Assembly: GCA_029937335.1 (NCBI GenBank)
Contig: JAPYQD010000022.1
Coordinates: 1-9,648, forward strand
Length of the DNA stretch: 9,648 nucleotides
DNA from: Gammaproteobacteria bacterium
Lineage (GTDB): Bacteria; Pseudomonadota; Gammaproteobacteria; PS1; Pseudothioglobaceae
Direction of reading: 5' to 3'
Shown one piece after another: positions 1 to 5,720 of the stretch. The notes under the pieces are model-generated. The model was not told the origin of the DNA and did not search any database. It saw only the letters and a program-made list of their open reading frames with translations. Within the stretch, counting starts at the first letter, position 1, and each line of letters opens with the position of its first letter. A program made the translations under genes and the position numbers.

Positions 1-1099
1 TAAAGTCAATGGTTGCCTGCTCATTTTCTTCAGAAATATCATTGAAATAGACTTCCGTTTCATTATCTGATGTTTGTCTGACCAAAATTTGGAAAGATTT
101 TTTAATGGCGTCATCACCAAACATACGCGACCAAAGACCTTGATCTTCGGTTCGAGCAACATTGATATAGAAACTGCCTTCTTTAACATCTTTATCATCA
201 ACATCAATATTTAGCTGATCCAATGCCCAGCCCATATTATCCCAAGTGTCATACTGGTTAAGTGAGAAGGTTAACTTAGCATAACCGTTCACGCCCTTAG
301 ATAAAGAAACCGTGAGCGTTTGCTCTTCCTTAGCTTGGATGATTTTCTCTCTTGCAACCGCGTGATCACTACCTAAGAATGTCATTAGACGATATAGCAT
401 TTCTGTCTCTAATGCTTGGTCTTTAGGGCGAGATTGCCAAATGGTGTTTTCATCGTCACTACCCGCTTTGGTTAATACCTCTTCCATCGAAGTTAGAGAT
501 AAATAAACCTCAGATTTATCACCATTATCTTTAGGCTCAATACGAATACGGTATTTATCTACAATTGGCAATGCGTATCTTGCAGCAATAGCTTTCTTAA
601 GCATAGAGCGAATTACACCTAAAGATTGATCTGGAATTTCAGGATGGTTTTCTAAAAAATCTGTTTCCATCATGCCAATTTTTTTATTGGTTTTTTTAAT
701 CGAAAAGCCGTGTGACTTAAAGAAACTTTTAGACAGATTCCAGACAGCATCTGGTTTTTTATCTACCAACAACCAACGACGATCGCCTGATTTTTTGACC
801 TCAATATTAGCCAGAGTTCTTAAAATACTAGACGCCTCTTTAATAGCATTGTCTTTTTCAGAAAAGCTGAGTGTGTCTTCTTGAACACCTGTTACATAAT
901 TTTCTAACTTAAATTCATTTTGAGAGCTAGGCTTGGTTAAATCTGGTGGGATTTCTAATGAAGTTACTGTTTTATCAGAATAATAACCAATACTCCTTTC
1001 ACCAAGGCCGATCTGCTCTTCTTCTTTATCATCGCCACCTAATGAGATGCAACCGCCTAAAGATAACGCCAAGAAAAGTGTGGATAATTTAGCTAACAT
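1..1099 (-). CDS. bamC: BamC outer-membrane assembly lipoprotein (3' end cut by window edge)
   Basis: This frame is open from an ATG at 1097-1099 to the left edge, giving 366 codons without a stop. BamC (older names NlpB, DapX) is a lipoprotein of the BAM complex, which folds beta-barrel proteins into the outer membrane; it binds BamD. The N-terminus is a lipoprotein signal peptide: a hydrophobic stretch ending in the lipobox LGGC with Cys17 as lipidation site. Residues about 50-57 read LEIPPDLT, a hallmark of the extended BamD-binding segment in non-enteric BamC. Two alpha/beta domains follow, fitting the paired helix-grip folds of the family. E. coli BamC is 344 residues, so this one is somewhat longer, and by alignment from memory only some 10-20 residues should be missing. 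The start lies 1 nt after the dapA stop, with GGGAG at 1109-1113, 9 nt upstream. The dapA-bamC order is typical of gammaproteobacteria. Identification is secure; the 3' end cannot be placed. Confidence 0.92.
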   Translation of the reverse strand, partial: MLAKLSTLFLALSLGGCISLGGDDKEEEQIGLGERSIGYYSDKTVTSLEIPPDLTKPSSQNEFKLENYVTGVQEDTLSFSEKDNAIKEASSILRTLANIEVKKSGDRRWLLVDKKPDAVWNLSKSFFKSHGFSIKKTNKKIGMMETDFLENHPEIPDQSLGVIRSMLKKAIAARYALPIVDKYRIRIEPKDNGDKSEVYLSLTSMEEVLTKAGSDDENTIWQSRPKDQALETEMLYRLMTFLGSDHAVAREKIIQAKEEQTLTVSLSKGVNGYAKLTFSLNQYDTWDNMGWALDQLNIDVDDKDVKEGSFYINVARTEDQGLWSRMFGDDAIKKSFQILVRQTSDNETEVYFNDISEENEQATIDF

Positions 1100-1100
1100 T

Positions 1101-1991
1101 TTATATAACTCCCAATGATAATAAATCTTGCTCTAGTGTCGCTTGAGCTTGCTGTGATAATTTGGTGAGTGGCAAGCGAATACCATCTTCACATTTGTGC
1201 ATTTTATACAATGCCCATTTAACTGGAATCGGATTGGACTCAACAAACAAATGCTGGTGCAAACCTACTAACGCTGAATTAATTTTTTCTGCTGAGTTTT
1301 GATCGCCATCCATAGCAGCATTATAAGCATCTGAGACTAATTTAGGGGCAACATTTGCACTCACCGAAATACCACCATGGCCACCCATTAAAATAAATTC
1401 AACTGCGGTGGCATCATCACCACTGTAGAGTAGAAAATCATCAGGACACTGATCTATCAATGCCTTTGCCACACTCAAATCGCCCGTTGCATCTTTGATG
1501 CCAATAATATTATCAATCTTAGATAAGCGCACCGCTGTATCAACGGATAAATCTACCGCTGTTCTACCAGGTACGTTATACAAAATCTGATCAATATCTA
1601 CGCTCGAAGCAATCAACTTATAATGCTGGTACAGGCCTTCTTGAGTTGGTTTATTGTAATACGGTGTCACCAATAAACAGGCGTCTGCGCCCATTTCTTT
1701 AGCGGCCTTAGTCAGTGTAATTGCTTCAGTGGTTGAGTTGGCGCCTGTACCTGCAATAACTGCTATACGACCTTTTGAAAACTCAATGGTTCGTCGCATC
1801 ACTTCGACATGTTCAGTGTGATTGAGTGTCGCTGATTCACCCGTTGTACCCATAGAAATAATAGCTTGGGTACCCGAAGTAATATGAAACTCAACCAAGG
1901 ATTCAAGTGCAACAAAATCTACCGACCCATCTTCAAACATTGGTGTAATCAAAGCTACCATTGAGCCAGTTAAAGGGTGATTAATACGCAT
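1101..1991 (-). CDS. dapA: 4-hydroxy-tetrahydrodipicolinate synthase
   Basis: DapA condenses pyruvate with aspartate semialdehyde, the committed step toward diaminopimelate and lysine, in the cytoplasm. At 296 aa it matches the usual length (E. coli 292). It is a TIM-barrel class I aldolase. The Schiff-base lysine is K166 in GIKDATGD; Y138 in LYNVPGR and T49 in GTTGES form the proton relay; Y112 in PYYNKP is the interface tyrosine; R143 contacts the incoming aldehyde. These sit exactly 5 residues later than E. coli K161, Y133, T44, Y107 and R138, because this protein has a few extra N-terminal residues. The ATG at 1989-1991 is used because the next in-frame Met (residue 11) would remove conserved sequence. 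No Shine-Dalgarno is visible upstream of it. The gene lies past the amtB terminator, follows its own likely -10 box, and is followed at once by bamC. All catalytic residues are present. Confidence 0.97.
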   Translation of the reverse strand: MRINHPLTGSMVALITPMFEDGSVDFVALESLVEFHITSGTQAIISMGTTGESATLNHTEHVEVMRRTIEFSKGRIAVIAGTGANSTTEAITLTKAAKEMGADACLLVTPYYNKPTQEGLYQHYKLIASSVDIDQILYNVPGRTAVDLSVDTAVRLSKIDNIIGIKDATGDLSVAKALIDQCPDDFLLYSGDDATAVEFILMGGHGGISVSANVAPKLVSDAYNAAMDGDQNSAEKINSALVGLHQHLFVESNPIPVKWALYKMHKCEDGIRLPLTKLSQQAQATLEQDLLSLGVI

Positions 1992-2020
1992 TGAATTAAA
2001 TATTACTAATAATGACTAGA

Positions 2021-2026
2021 ATTATA
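2021..2026 (-). promoter_or_regulatory. Likely sigma-70 -10 box for dapA-bamC
   Basis: The minus strand reads TATAAT here, a perfect -10 hexamer, between the amtB terminator and the dapA start. A start site about 7 nt downstream would give a leader of roughly 20-25 nt. The hexamer 17 nt upstream is ATGCCT, a poor -35, so the promoter is inferred mainly from the -10 match and from the need to restart transcription after the terminator. No structured leader or lysine riboswitch could fit in the space left. Confidence 0.45.
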
Positions 2027-2049
2027 TACGAAACCTGTTTTTTAGGCAT

Positions 2050-2083
2050 AAAAAAACCCGCTAAAAACAAAGTAATTAGCGGG
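2050..2083 (-). terminator. Rho-independent terminator of glnK-amtB
   Basis: On the minus strand an 8-bp perfect stem, CCCGCTAA (2083-2076) with TTAGCGGG (2064-2057), encloses an 11-12 nt loop and is followed directly by seven T residues (2056-2050). It lies 21 nt past the amtB stop codon. No T run follows on the plus strand, so it acts in one direction. It separates the nitrogen unit from dapA-bamC, which are read in the same direction. Confidence 0.92.
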
Positions 2084-2104
2084 CTCTATTAGGTCTGATT
2101 CAAC

Positions 2105-3379
2105 TTACAAATCGTAGCCTTTTTCATCATGTGAAATTAGGTCTAGACCTTGTTGTTCTTCCTCTGCACTCACTCTTAAGCCTGTAATCATGTTAACCAC
2201 CTTAAGAATAATATAGGTTGCAACGGCGGTATAAGTAAACGTCGCCACAACGCCAATTGCCTGAACATTTAATTGAGACATGATGGTCATGCCTTCTGCC
2301 AGACCTTGGCCGCTAAAAATTCCCAATTCGTCTGATGCAAAAACTGCTGCCATCAACGTACCGATAACACCACCAACACCATGCACTGGAAACACATCTA
2401 ACGAATCATCAATTTTCCATTTTTGCTTGATCAATATCACTGCGTTAAAACAAACAATACCTGCAATGATACCAATGACTAAACCGCCTGCAGGACCTAC
2501 AAAACCGGAAGCTGGTGTAATTGTACCTAAACCAGCAACCATACCGGTGACTGCACCTAGCGCTGTTGGTTTGCCATATTTAATCCATTCGTAGAACATC
2601 CAAGTCATTGCACCTGCTGCTGCCGAGATATGGGTCACCAGCATTGCCATTGCCGCATCGCCATTAGCCGCCAAAGCGGAGCCGCCATTAAAACCAAACC
2701 AACCAACCCACAGCATTGCTGCACCGGTAATGGTCATGGTCATGTTATGTGGTGCCATTGGTTTTGATGGAAAACCATTACGGGGGCCGACCACAATCGC
2801 TGCAACCAAAGCAGCAACACCTGCGGTAATGTGCACAACCGTACCACCGGCAAAATCAAGCAAGCCCATCTCTTGTAGCCAACCGCCGCCCCATACCCAG
2901 TGAGTAATTGGTGCATAAACCACAATCAGCCAAATCGAACTAAATAGCAGTACAGCTGAAAACTTCATGCGTTCTGCAAATCCACCAATGATAAGCGCCG
3001 GTGTAATAATTGCAAAAGTCATTTGAAACAATGCAAATAGACTTTCAGGAATATCACCACTTAATGAATCTTCTAAAACACCCGACAACATAAACTTAGA
3101 CAGACCGCCAAAATAGGCATTACCCTCAGCAAAAGCGATTGAATAGCCAACAACCAACCAAAGAATTGACACAATGCCTGCGATAGCAAAACATTGCATT
3201 AAGACCGACAAAATGTTTTTAGTGCGTACTAAGCCACCATAAAACAGGGCCAAGCCTGGTAAGGTCATAAACAAAACTAACGCAGTTGACGTTAGAATCC
3301 ACGAAGTGTTTGCACCGTTTAAACCTTCGGCGAACACAGCCATTGGCAATAAAGCCAATAATGTTAATAATTTTTTCAT
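2105..3379 (-). CDS. amtB: Ammonium transporter AmtB
   Basis: AmtB is a trimeric inner-membrane channel that takes up ammonium. The 424-residue protein starts with a cleavable-looking signal peptide (residues 1-17, ending AVFA), as in E. coli AmtB, followed by about 11 membrane helices. Functional residues are all present at a constant offset of 15 from mature E. coli numbering: twin pore histidines H183 and H333 (150 residues apart as expected), Phe gate F122 and F230, ammonium-recruiting W163 and S234, and D175. The C-terminal tail after residue 400 is short and acidic, the part that senses PII binding. The start ATG at 3377-3379 has AGGAGT at 3385-3390, which overlaps the glnK stop codon, so translation of the two is probably coupled. 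The glnK-amtB pairing means that GlnK gates this channel according to nitrogen and energy status. The gene ends just before a strong terminator. Confidence 0.97.
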   Translation of the reverse strand: MKKLLTLLALLPMAVFAEGLNGANTSWILTSTALVLFMTLPGLALFYGGLVRTKNILSVLMQCFAIAGIVSILWLVVGYSIAFAEGNAYFGGLSKFMLSGVLEDSLSGDIPESLFALFQMTFAIITPALIIGGFAERMKFSAVLLFSSIWLIVVYAPITHWVWGGGWLQEMGLLDFAGGTVVHITAGVAALVAAIVVGPRNGFPSKPMAPHNMTMTITGAAMLWVGWFGFNGGSALAANGDAAMAMLVTHISAAAGAMTWMFYEWIKYGKPTALGAVTGMVAGLGTITPASGFVGPAGGLVIGIIAGIVCFNAVILIKQKWKIDDSLDVFPVHGVGGVIGTLMAAVFASDELGIFSGQGLAEGMTIMSQLNVQAIGVVATFTYTAVATYIILKVVNMITGLRVSAEEEQQGLDLISHDEKGYDL

Positions 3380-3384
3380 TTTTT

Positions 3385-3390
3385 ACTCCT
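3385..3390 (-). promoter_or_regulatory. amtB ribosome binding site overlapping the glnK stop
   Basis: AGGAGT on the minus strand lies 5 nt before the amtB ATG. Its first base is also the first base listed for the glnK TAA codon (3390-3392). Ribosomes finishing glnK therefore arrive on the amtB initiation site, which would keep regulator and channel in step. Confidence 0.75.
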
Positions 3391-3728
3391 TAAAGTGCGT
3401 CTTGATCAGTTTCGCCAGTGCGAATACGAATTACTTTCTCTAAATTAGCGACAAAAATTTTGCCATCACCTACTTTGCCAGAGCTGGCAATACTGGTAAT
3501 CACCTCAATCACATCCTCTAACTTAGATGCTGTGATTGCGATTTCTAACTTAACTTTAGGTAAAAAATCAATTTGATACTCTGCGCCACGATACATTTCT
3601 GTGTGACCCTTTTGACGACCAAAGCCTTTGACTTCGGTGACGGTAATACCGGATACACCGGCCTCTAATAAACCTTCTCTGACATCATCTAATTGATGTG
3701 GCCTGAGAATTGCTGTTACAAATTTCAT
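3390..3728 (-). CDS. glnK: PII nitrogen regulatory protein, GlnK type
   Basis: PII proteins are trimers that read ATP/ADP, 2-oxoglutarate and, through uridylylation, glutamine. The GlnK type plugs AmtB when nitrogen is sufficient. At 112 aa it has the exact family length. The T-loop (about residues 37-55) contains Q39, R47 (the residue inserted into the AmtB pore) and Y51 in YRGAEY, the uridylylation site. K58 follows in FLPKVK. The B-loop reads SSGKVGDGK (82-90), with the family's usual Thr83 replaced by Ser. R101 and R103 in VIRIRTGE contact nucleotide phosphates. The C-terminus GETDQDAL matches GlnK rather than GlnB endings, and the adjacent amtB supports GlnK. GGGGGAG at 3733-3739 is well spaced from the ATG at 3726-3728. 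A long structured gap lies upstream. I see no sigma-54 site there, so NtrC control is not evident. Confidence 0.95.
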   Translation of the reverse strand: MKFVTAILRPHQLDDVREGLLEAGVSGITVTEVKGFGRQKGHTEMYRGAEYQIDFLPKVKLEIAITASKLEDVIEVITSIASSGKVGDGKIFVANLEKVIRIRTGETDQDAL

Positions 3729-3732
3729 ACTA

Positions 3733-3739
3733 CTCCCCC
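3733..3739 (-). promoter_or_regulatory. Strong glnK ribosome binding site
   Basis: The minus strand reads GGGGGAG ending 4 nt before the glnK ATG. It is one of the strongest ribosome binding sites in the window. It lies 10 nt past the last stem base of the hairpin at 3750-3767, so anything that stabilises or extends that hairpin could alter access to it. Confidence 0.7.
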
Positions 3740-3743
3740 TTGG

Positions 3744-3872
3744 TAACTATAAGTTTCCGTTAACTTACAAAATAAAACAAAAACGCCGTCTTGGCAACTT
3801 GTAAAGCAGCAATGCTTTGATGGAATGCGCCGTTGCATTCGTCCTATTACCCTTTAAAAGGTAATAGAATAA
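3744..3872 (-). ncRNA. Candidate structured leader RNA of glnK-amtB (class unknown)
   Basis: If transcription starts from the TATAAT at 3879-3884, the glnK mRNA carries a leader of about 145 nt. It contains four perfect hairpins in order: 8 bp at 3844-3867 (arms CTATTACC/GGTAATAG, 8-nt loop); 6 bp at 3823-3840 (GAATGC/GCATTC, loop AACGGC); 6 bp at 3803-3818 (AAAGCA/TGCTTT, loop TTGC); and 6 bp at 3750-3767 (TAAGTT/AACTTA, loop AACGGA). Between the third and fourth are a weak 4-bp hairpin and a U-rich tract. I cannot match this to a known riboswitch class; in particular the glutamine (glnA) riboswitch core is not recognisable. It could be a regulatory leader, a 3' structure of the trmD unit, or a dispersed palindromic repeat that happens to lie here. 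Confidence 0.4.
3769..3796 (-). terminator. Possible weak terminator or attenuator between trmD and glnK
   Basis: On the minus strand a short stem (TGCC, 3796-3793, with GGCG, 3787-3784, one pair being G-U; 5-nt loop) runs straight into TTTTTGTTTTATTTT (3783-3769). The U tract is good but the stem is only 4 bp, so termination would be inefficient unless a longer structure or a factor helps. It could end the serB-trmD transcript or attenuate glnK. A competing pairing, GCAAC (3836-3832) with GTTGC (3798-3794), would break both this stem and the hairpin at 3823-3840. Confidence 0.3.
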
Positions 3873-3878
3873 AGGCTC

Positions 3879-3884
3879 ATTATA
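3879..3884 (-). promoter_or_regulatory. Likely sigma-70 -10 box for glnK-amtB
   Basis: The minus strand reads TATAAT, a perfect -10 hexamer, 27 nt past the trmD stop. The hexamer 17 nt upstream (3902-3907) is TTTTCT, three of six matches to the -35 consensus. A start near 3872 would place all four hairpins in the glnK leader. No sigma-54 TGGCAC-N5-TTGCA element is visible in the gap. Confidence 0.45.
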
Positions 3885-3910
3885 GTCGAGAAATTTTAAA
3901 AAGAAAACCC

Positions 3911-4585
3911 TTACTTTTTAACCAGGTCTTTGCGTTTTTTTTGAGTGTTTTGAATGGCTTGAGCCTGACGCCAAGCCTCGATATTAGCTTGATGACCACT
4001 GAGTAAAATTTTAGGCACTACTTGGCCGTCAACTTCTTCTGGTCGAGTGTAATGTGGGTAGTCTAATAAGCCATTTGCAAATGAATCATCTAGGGAATCT
4101 TGGTTACCGAGTACGCCCGGTATTTGTCGGCTTACAGCATCAATAAGCACCATAGCGGCTAATTCACCACCACTAATCACATAATCGCCAATAGAGATCT
4201 CTCTATCAACATCGTGCTCAATAATGCGCTCGTCCACACCTTCATAACGACCGCATAATAGAGTGATCGAATCTAGGCTTGATAACTCTTTAGCTAAATC
4301 ATGGGTTAGCCTTTCACCTTGCGGCGATAAATAAATAACTTTTGTCTTGGGGTTGTCTTGCTTGATTTTACCAATACAATCCCGTATGGGCTTAACTTGC
4401 ATTACCATGCCTGCACCGCCGCCATACGGTGCATCGTCAATATTTCTGTGTTTATTGTGACTAAAGTCTCGCAGTTGCCAAGTATTAATCAACAATAAGG
4501 ATTTTTTAATACCACGTGCAATAACACCTTCATCTTTAATCGCTGAAAACATTTCAGGGAATAAGGTAATAACATCAAAACGCAT
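3911..4585 (-). CDS. trmD: tRNA (guanine37-N1)-methyltransferase
   Basis: TrmD uses S-adenosylmethionine to methylate G37 next to the anticodon of tRNAs for Leu, Pro and Arg, preventing +1 frameshifts; it is usually essential. It belongs to the trefoil-knot SPOUT family and works as a dimer. Knot and SAM-binding motifs are seen at YLSPQG (85-90), LLCGRYEGVDERI (about 109-121) and SIGDYVISGGEL (131-142). R153 and D167 align with E. coli R154 and D169, the catalytic pair. The C-terminal part begins at HYTRPEEVDG and includes LLSGHQANIEAWR. At 224 aa it is about 30 shorter than E. coli TrmD (255); the missing part is the variable C-terminal tail after the Arg/Lys-rich segment. It starts 3 nt after the dapE stop without an obvious Shine-Dalgarno, suggesting coupled translation. 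Its usual partners rpsP, rimM and rplS are not adjacent. Confidence 0.96.
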   Translation of the reverse strand: MRFDVITLFPEMFSAIKDEGVIARGIKKSLLLINTWQLRDFSHNKHRNIDDAPYGGGAGMVMQVKPIRDCIGKIKQDNPKTKVIYLSPQGERLTHDLAKELSSLDSITLLCGRYEGVDERIIEHDVDREISIGDYVISGGELAAMVLIDAVSRQIPGVLGNQDSLDDSFANGLLDYPHYTRPEEVDGQVVPKILLSGHQANIEAWRQAQAIQNTQKKRKDLVKK

Positions 4586-4588
4586 GAT

Positions 4589-5713
4589 TTATGCCAGCAT
4601 GTTTTTAAGTATCTGATAATAAATATCAGTCAAATCATCTAAATCTTGCACACTCACACATTCGTCAACTTGATGAATAGTTGCATTCAAAGGGCCTAAC
4701 TCAACAACCTGAGCATTTAGTATTGGCGCAATAAATCGCCCATCTGAGGTGCCGCCTGAGGTAGATAATTCTGTTTCGATGCCTTTAACAGCTTGAATCG
4801 CATCCACACAGCTACTCACCAAATCACCTTTGGGTGTTAAAAATGGATACCCTGAATGCTCCCAAGTAATCTTATACTCAAAGCCATGCTTATCTAAAAT
4901 ACCTAGCACTCTTTGTTGCAAACCTTCATGGGTAGACTCGGTTGAATATCTGAAATTAAACACAACTTCAGTTTCTCTAGGAATCACATTGGTCACACCA
5001 GTGCCGGCATGGATATTAGAAATTTGAAAACTTGTGGCAGGAAAATATTCATTACCCTCATCCCATAATTCATTGCACAAATCATTCAATGCTGGAATAC
5101 CAAGATGAATTGGATTATCAGCCAAATGTGGATAAGCAATATGGCCTTGTTTACCAATGATGGTTAAGCGACCATTAAGAGAGCCACGACGACCATTTTT
5201 AATCACATCGCCTAACTGATTAGTCGAAGATGGCTCGCCCACTAAACAATAATCAACTGCTTGGTTTTTATTTTTTAAATATTCGCAGACTTTAACCGTA
5301 CCATCAACAGCTGGCCCCTCCTCATCAGCAGTAATCAAAAAACCAATGGTGCCTTGATGATCAGGAAAATCTGCAACAAAACGCTCGGTAGCAACGACCA
5401 TAGCAGCTAATGAACCTTTCATATCAGCCGCTCCCCGACCATATAGCAACCCTTCTTTTACAACAGGGTCAAAAGGGTCGGTTTCCCAATTAGCGCCCAC
5501 TGGTACAACATCAGTATGACCCGCAAAAACAAACACTGGAGCAGTGTTGCCATGGGTCGCCCAAAAATTAGCCACTTCGCCAAACTTAAGCTCGTCAACA
5601 CCAAATCCAGCCTTTTTAAGACGCTCAGTCATCATCGGCTGACAACCCTTATCCTTAGGGGTGACAGAAGACTTAGCAATTAAATCTTTTGCCAGTTGTA
5701 AAGTATTACTCAT
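4589..5713 (-). CDS. dapE: Succinyl-diaminopimelate desuccinylase
   Basis: DapE hydrolyses N-succinyl-LL-diaminopimelate to LL-diaminopimelate and succinate in the succinylase branch of lysine and peptidoglycan precursor synthesis. It is a di-zinc M20 peptidase-family dimer. The 374 aa match the family length (about 375-377). Zinc ligands and catalytic residues appear in order: H66 and D68 (AGHTDVVPVG), bridging D97 (GRGAADMKG), general base E131 and ligand E132 (TADEEGP), E160 (LVGEPSS) and H347 (ATIHQVDE). SGGTSDGRF (319-327) is a DapE signature that helps separate it from ArgE and carboxypeptidase G2. The lid/dimerisation domain occupies about residues 178-292. The gene starts 7 nt after the ccmI stop; the nearest purine-rich run (AGGTAG) is too far upstream to be a normal ribosome binding site, so coupling is likely. 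It supplies the same pathway as dapA, which sits in a separate unit downstream. Confidence 0.97.
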   Translation of the reverse strand: MSNTLQLAKDLIAKSSVTPKDKGCQPMMTERLKKAGFGVDELKFGEVANFWATHGNTAPVFVFAGHTDVVPVGANWETDPFDPVVKEGLLYGRGAADMKGSLAAMVVATERFVADFPDHQGTIGFLITADEEGPAVDGTVKVCEYLKNKNQAVDYCLVGEPSSTNQLGDVIKNGRRGSLNGRLTIIGKQGHIAYPHLADNPIHLGIPALNDLCNELWDEGNEYFPATSFQISNIHAGTGVTNVIPRETEVVFNFRYSTESTHEGLQQRVLGILDKHGFEYKITWEHSGYPFLTPKGDLVSSCVDAIQAVKGIETELSTSGGTSDGRFIAPILNAQVVELGPLNATIHQVDECVSVQDLDDLTDIYYQILKNMLA

Positions 5714-5720
5714 ATAAACG

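Noticed and set aside
672..884. 70-codon plus-strand open frame
   Set aside because: It is antisense to bamC, which carries the lipobox and the LEIPPDLT motif; nothing supports a plus-strand gene.
1992..2049. Lysine riboswitch upstream of dapA
   Set aside because: Only 58 nt lie between the amtB terminator and the dapA start, far shorter than a lysine aptamer, and no matching stems are seen.
2740..2925. 61-codon minus-strand frame inside amtB, and a 104-codon plus-strand frame at 2280-2594
   Set aside because: Both are out-of-frame shadows of the intact amtB gene.
3823..3840. Integron attC-like or Xer dif-like site
   Set aside because: The palindromes lack the GTTRRRY/RYYYAAC core of attC and do not match the dif consensus; no integrase or gene cassette is nearby.
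3729..3872. Glutamine (glnA/Downstream-peptide) riboswitch upstream of glnK
   Set aside because: The nearest resemblance is ACGGAAAC in the last hairpin, but the conserved CGGAAGUA-type core and pairing pattern, as I recall them, are not present.
3860..3882. Eight-codon open frame starting at the ATG just after the TATAAT of glnK
   Set aside because: Its ATG overlaps the -10 box, so it would lie upstream of the inferred transcript start.
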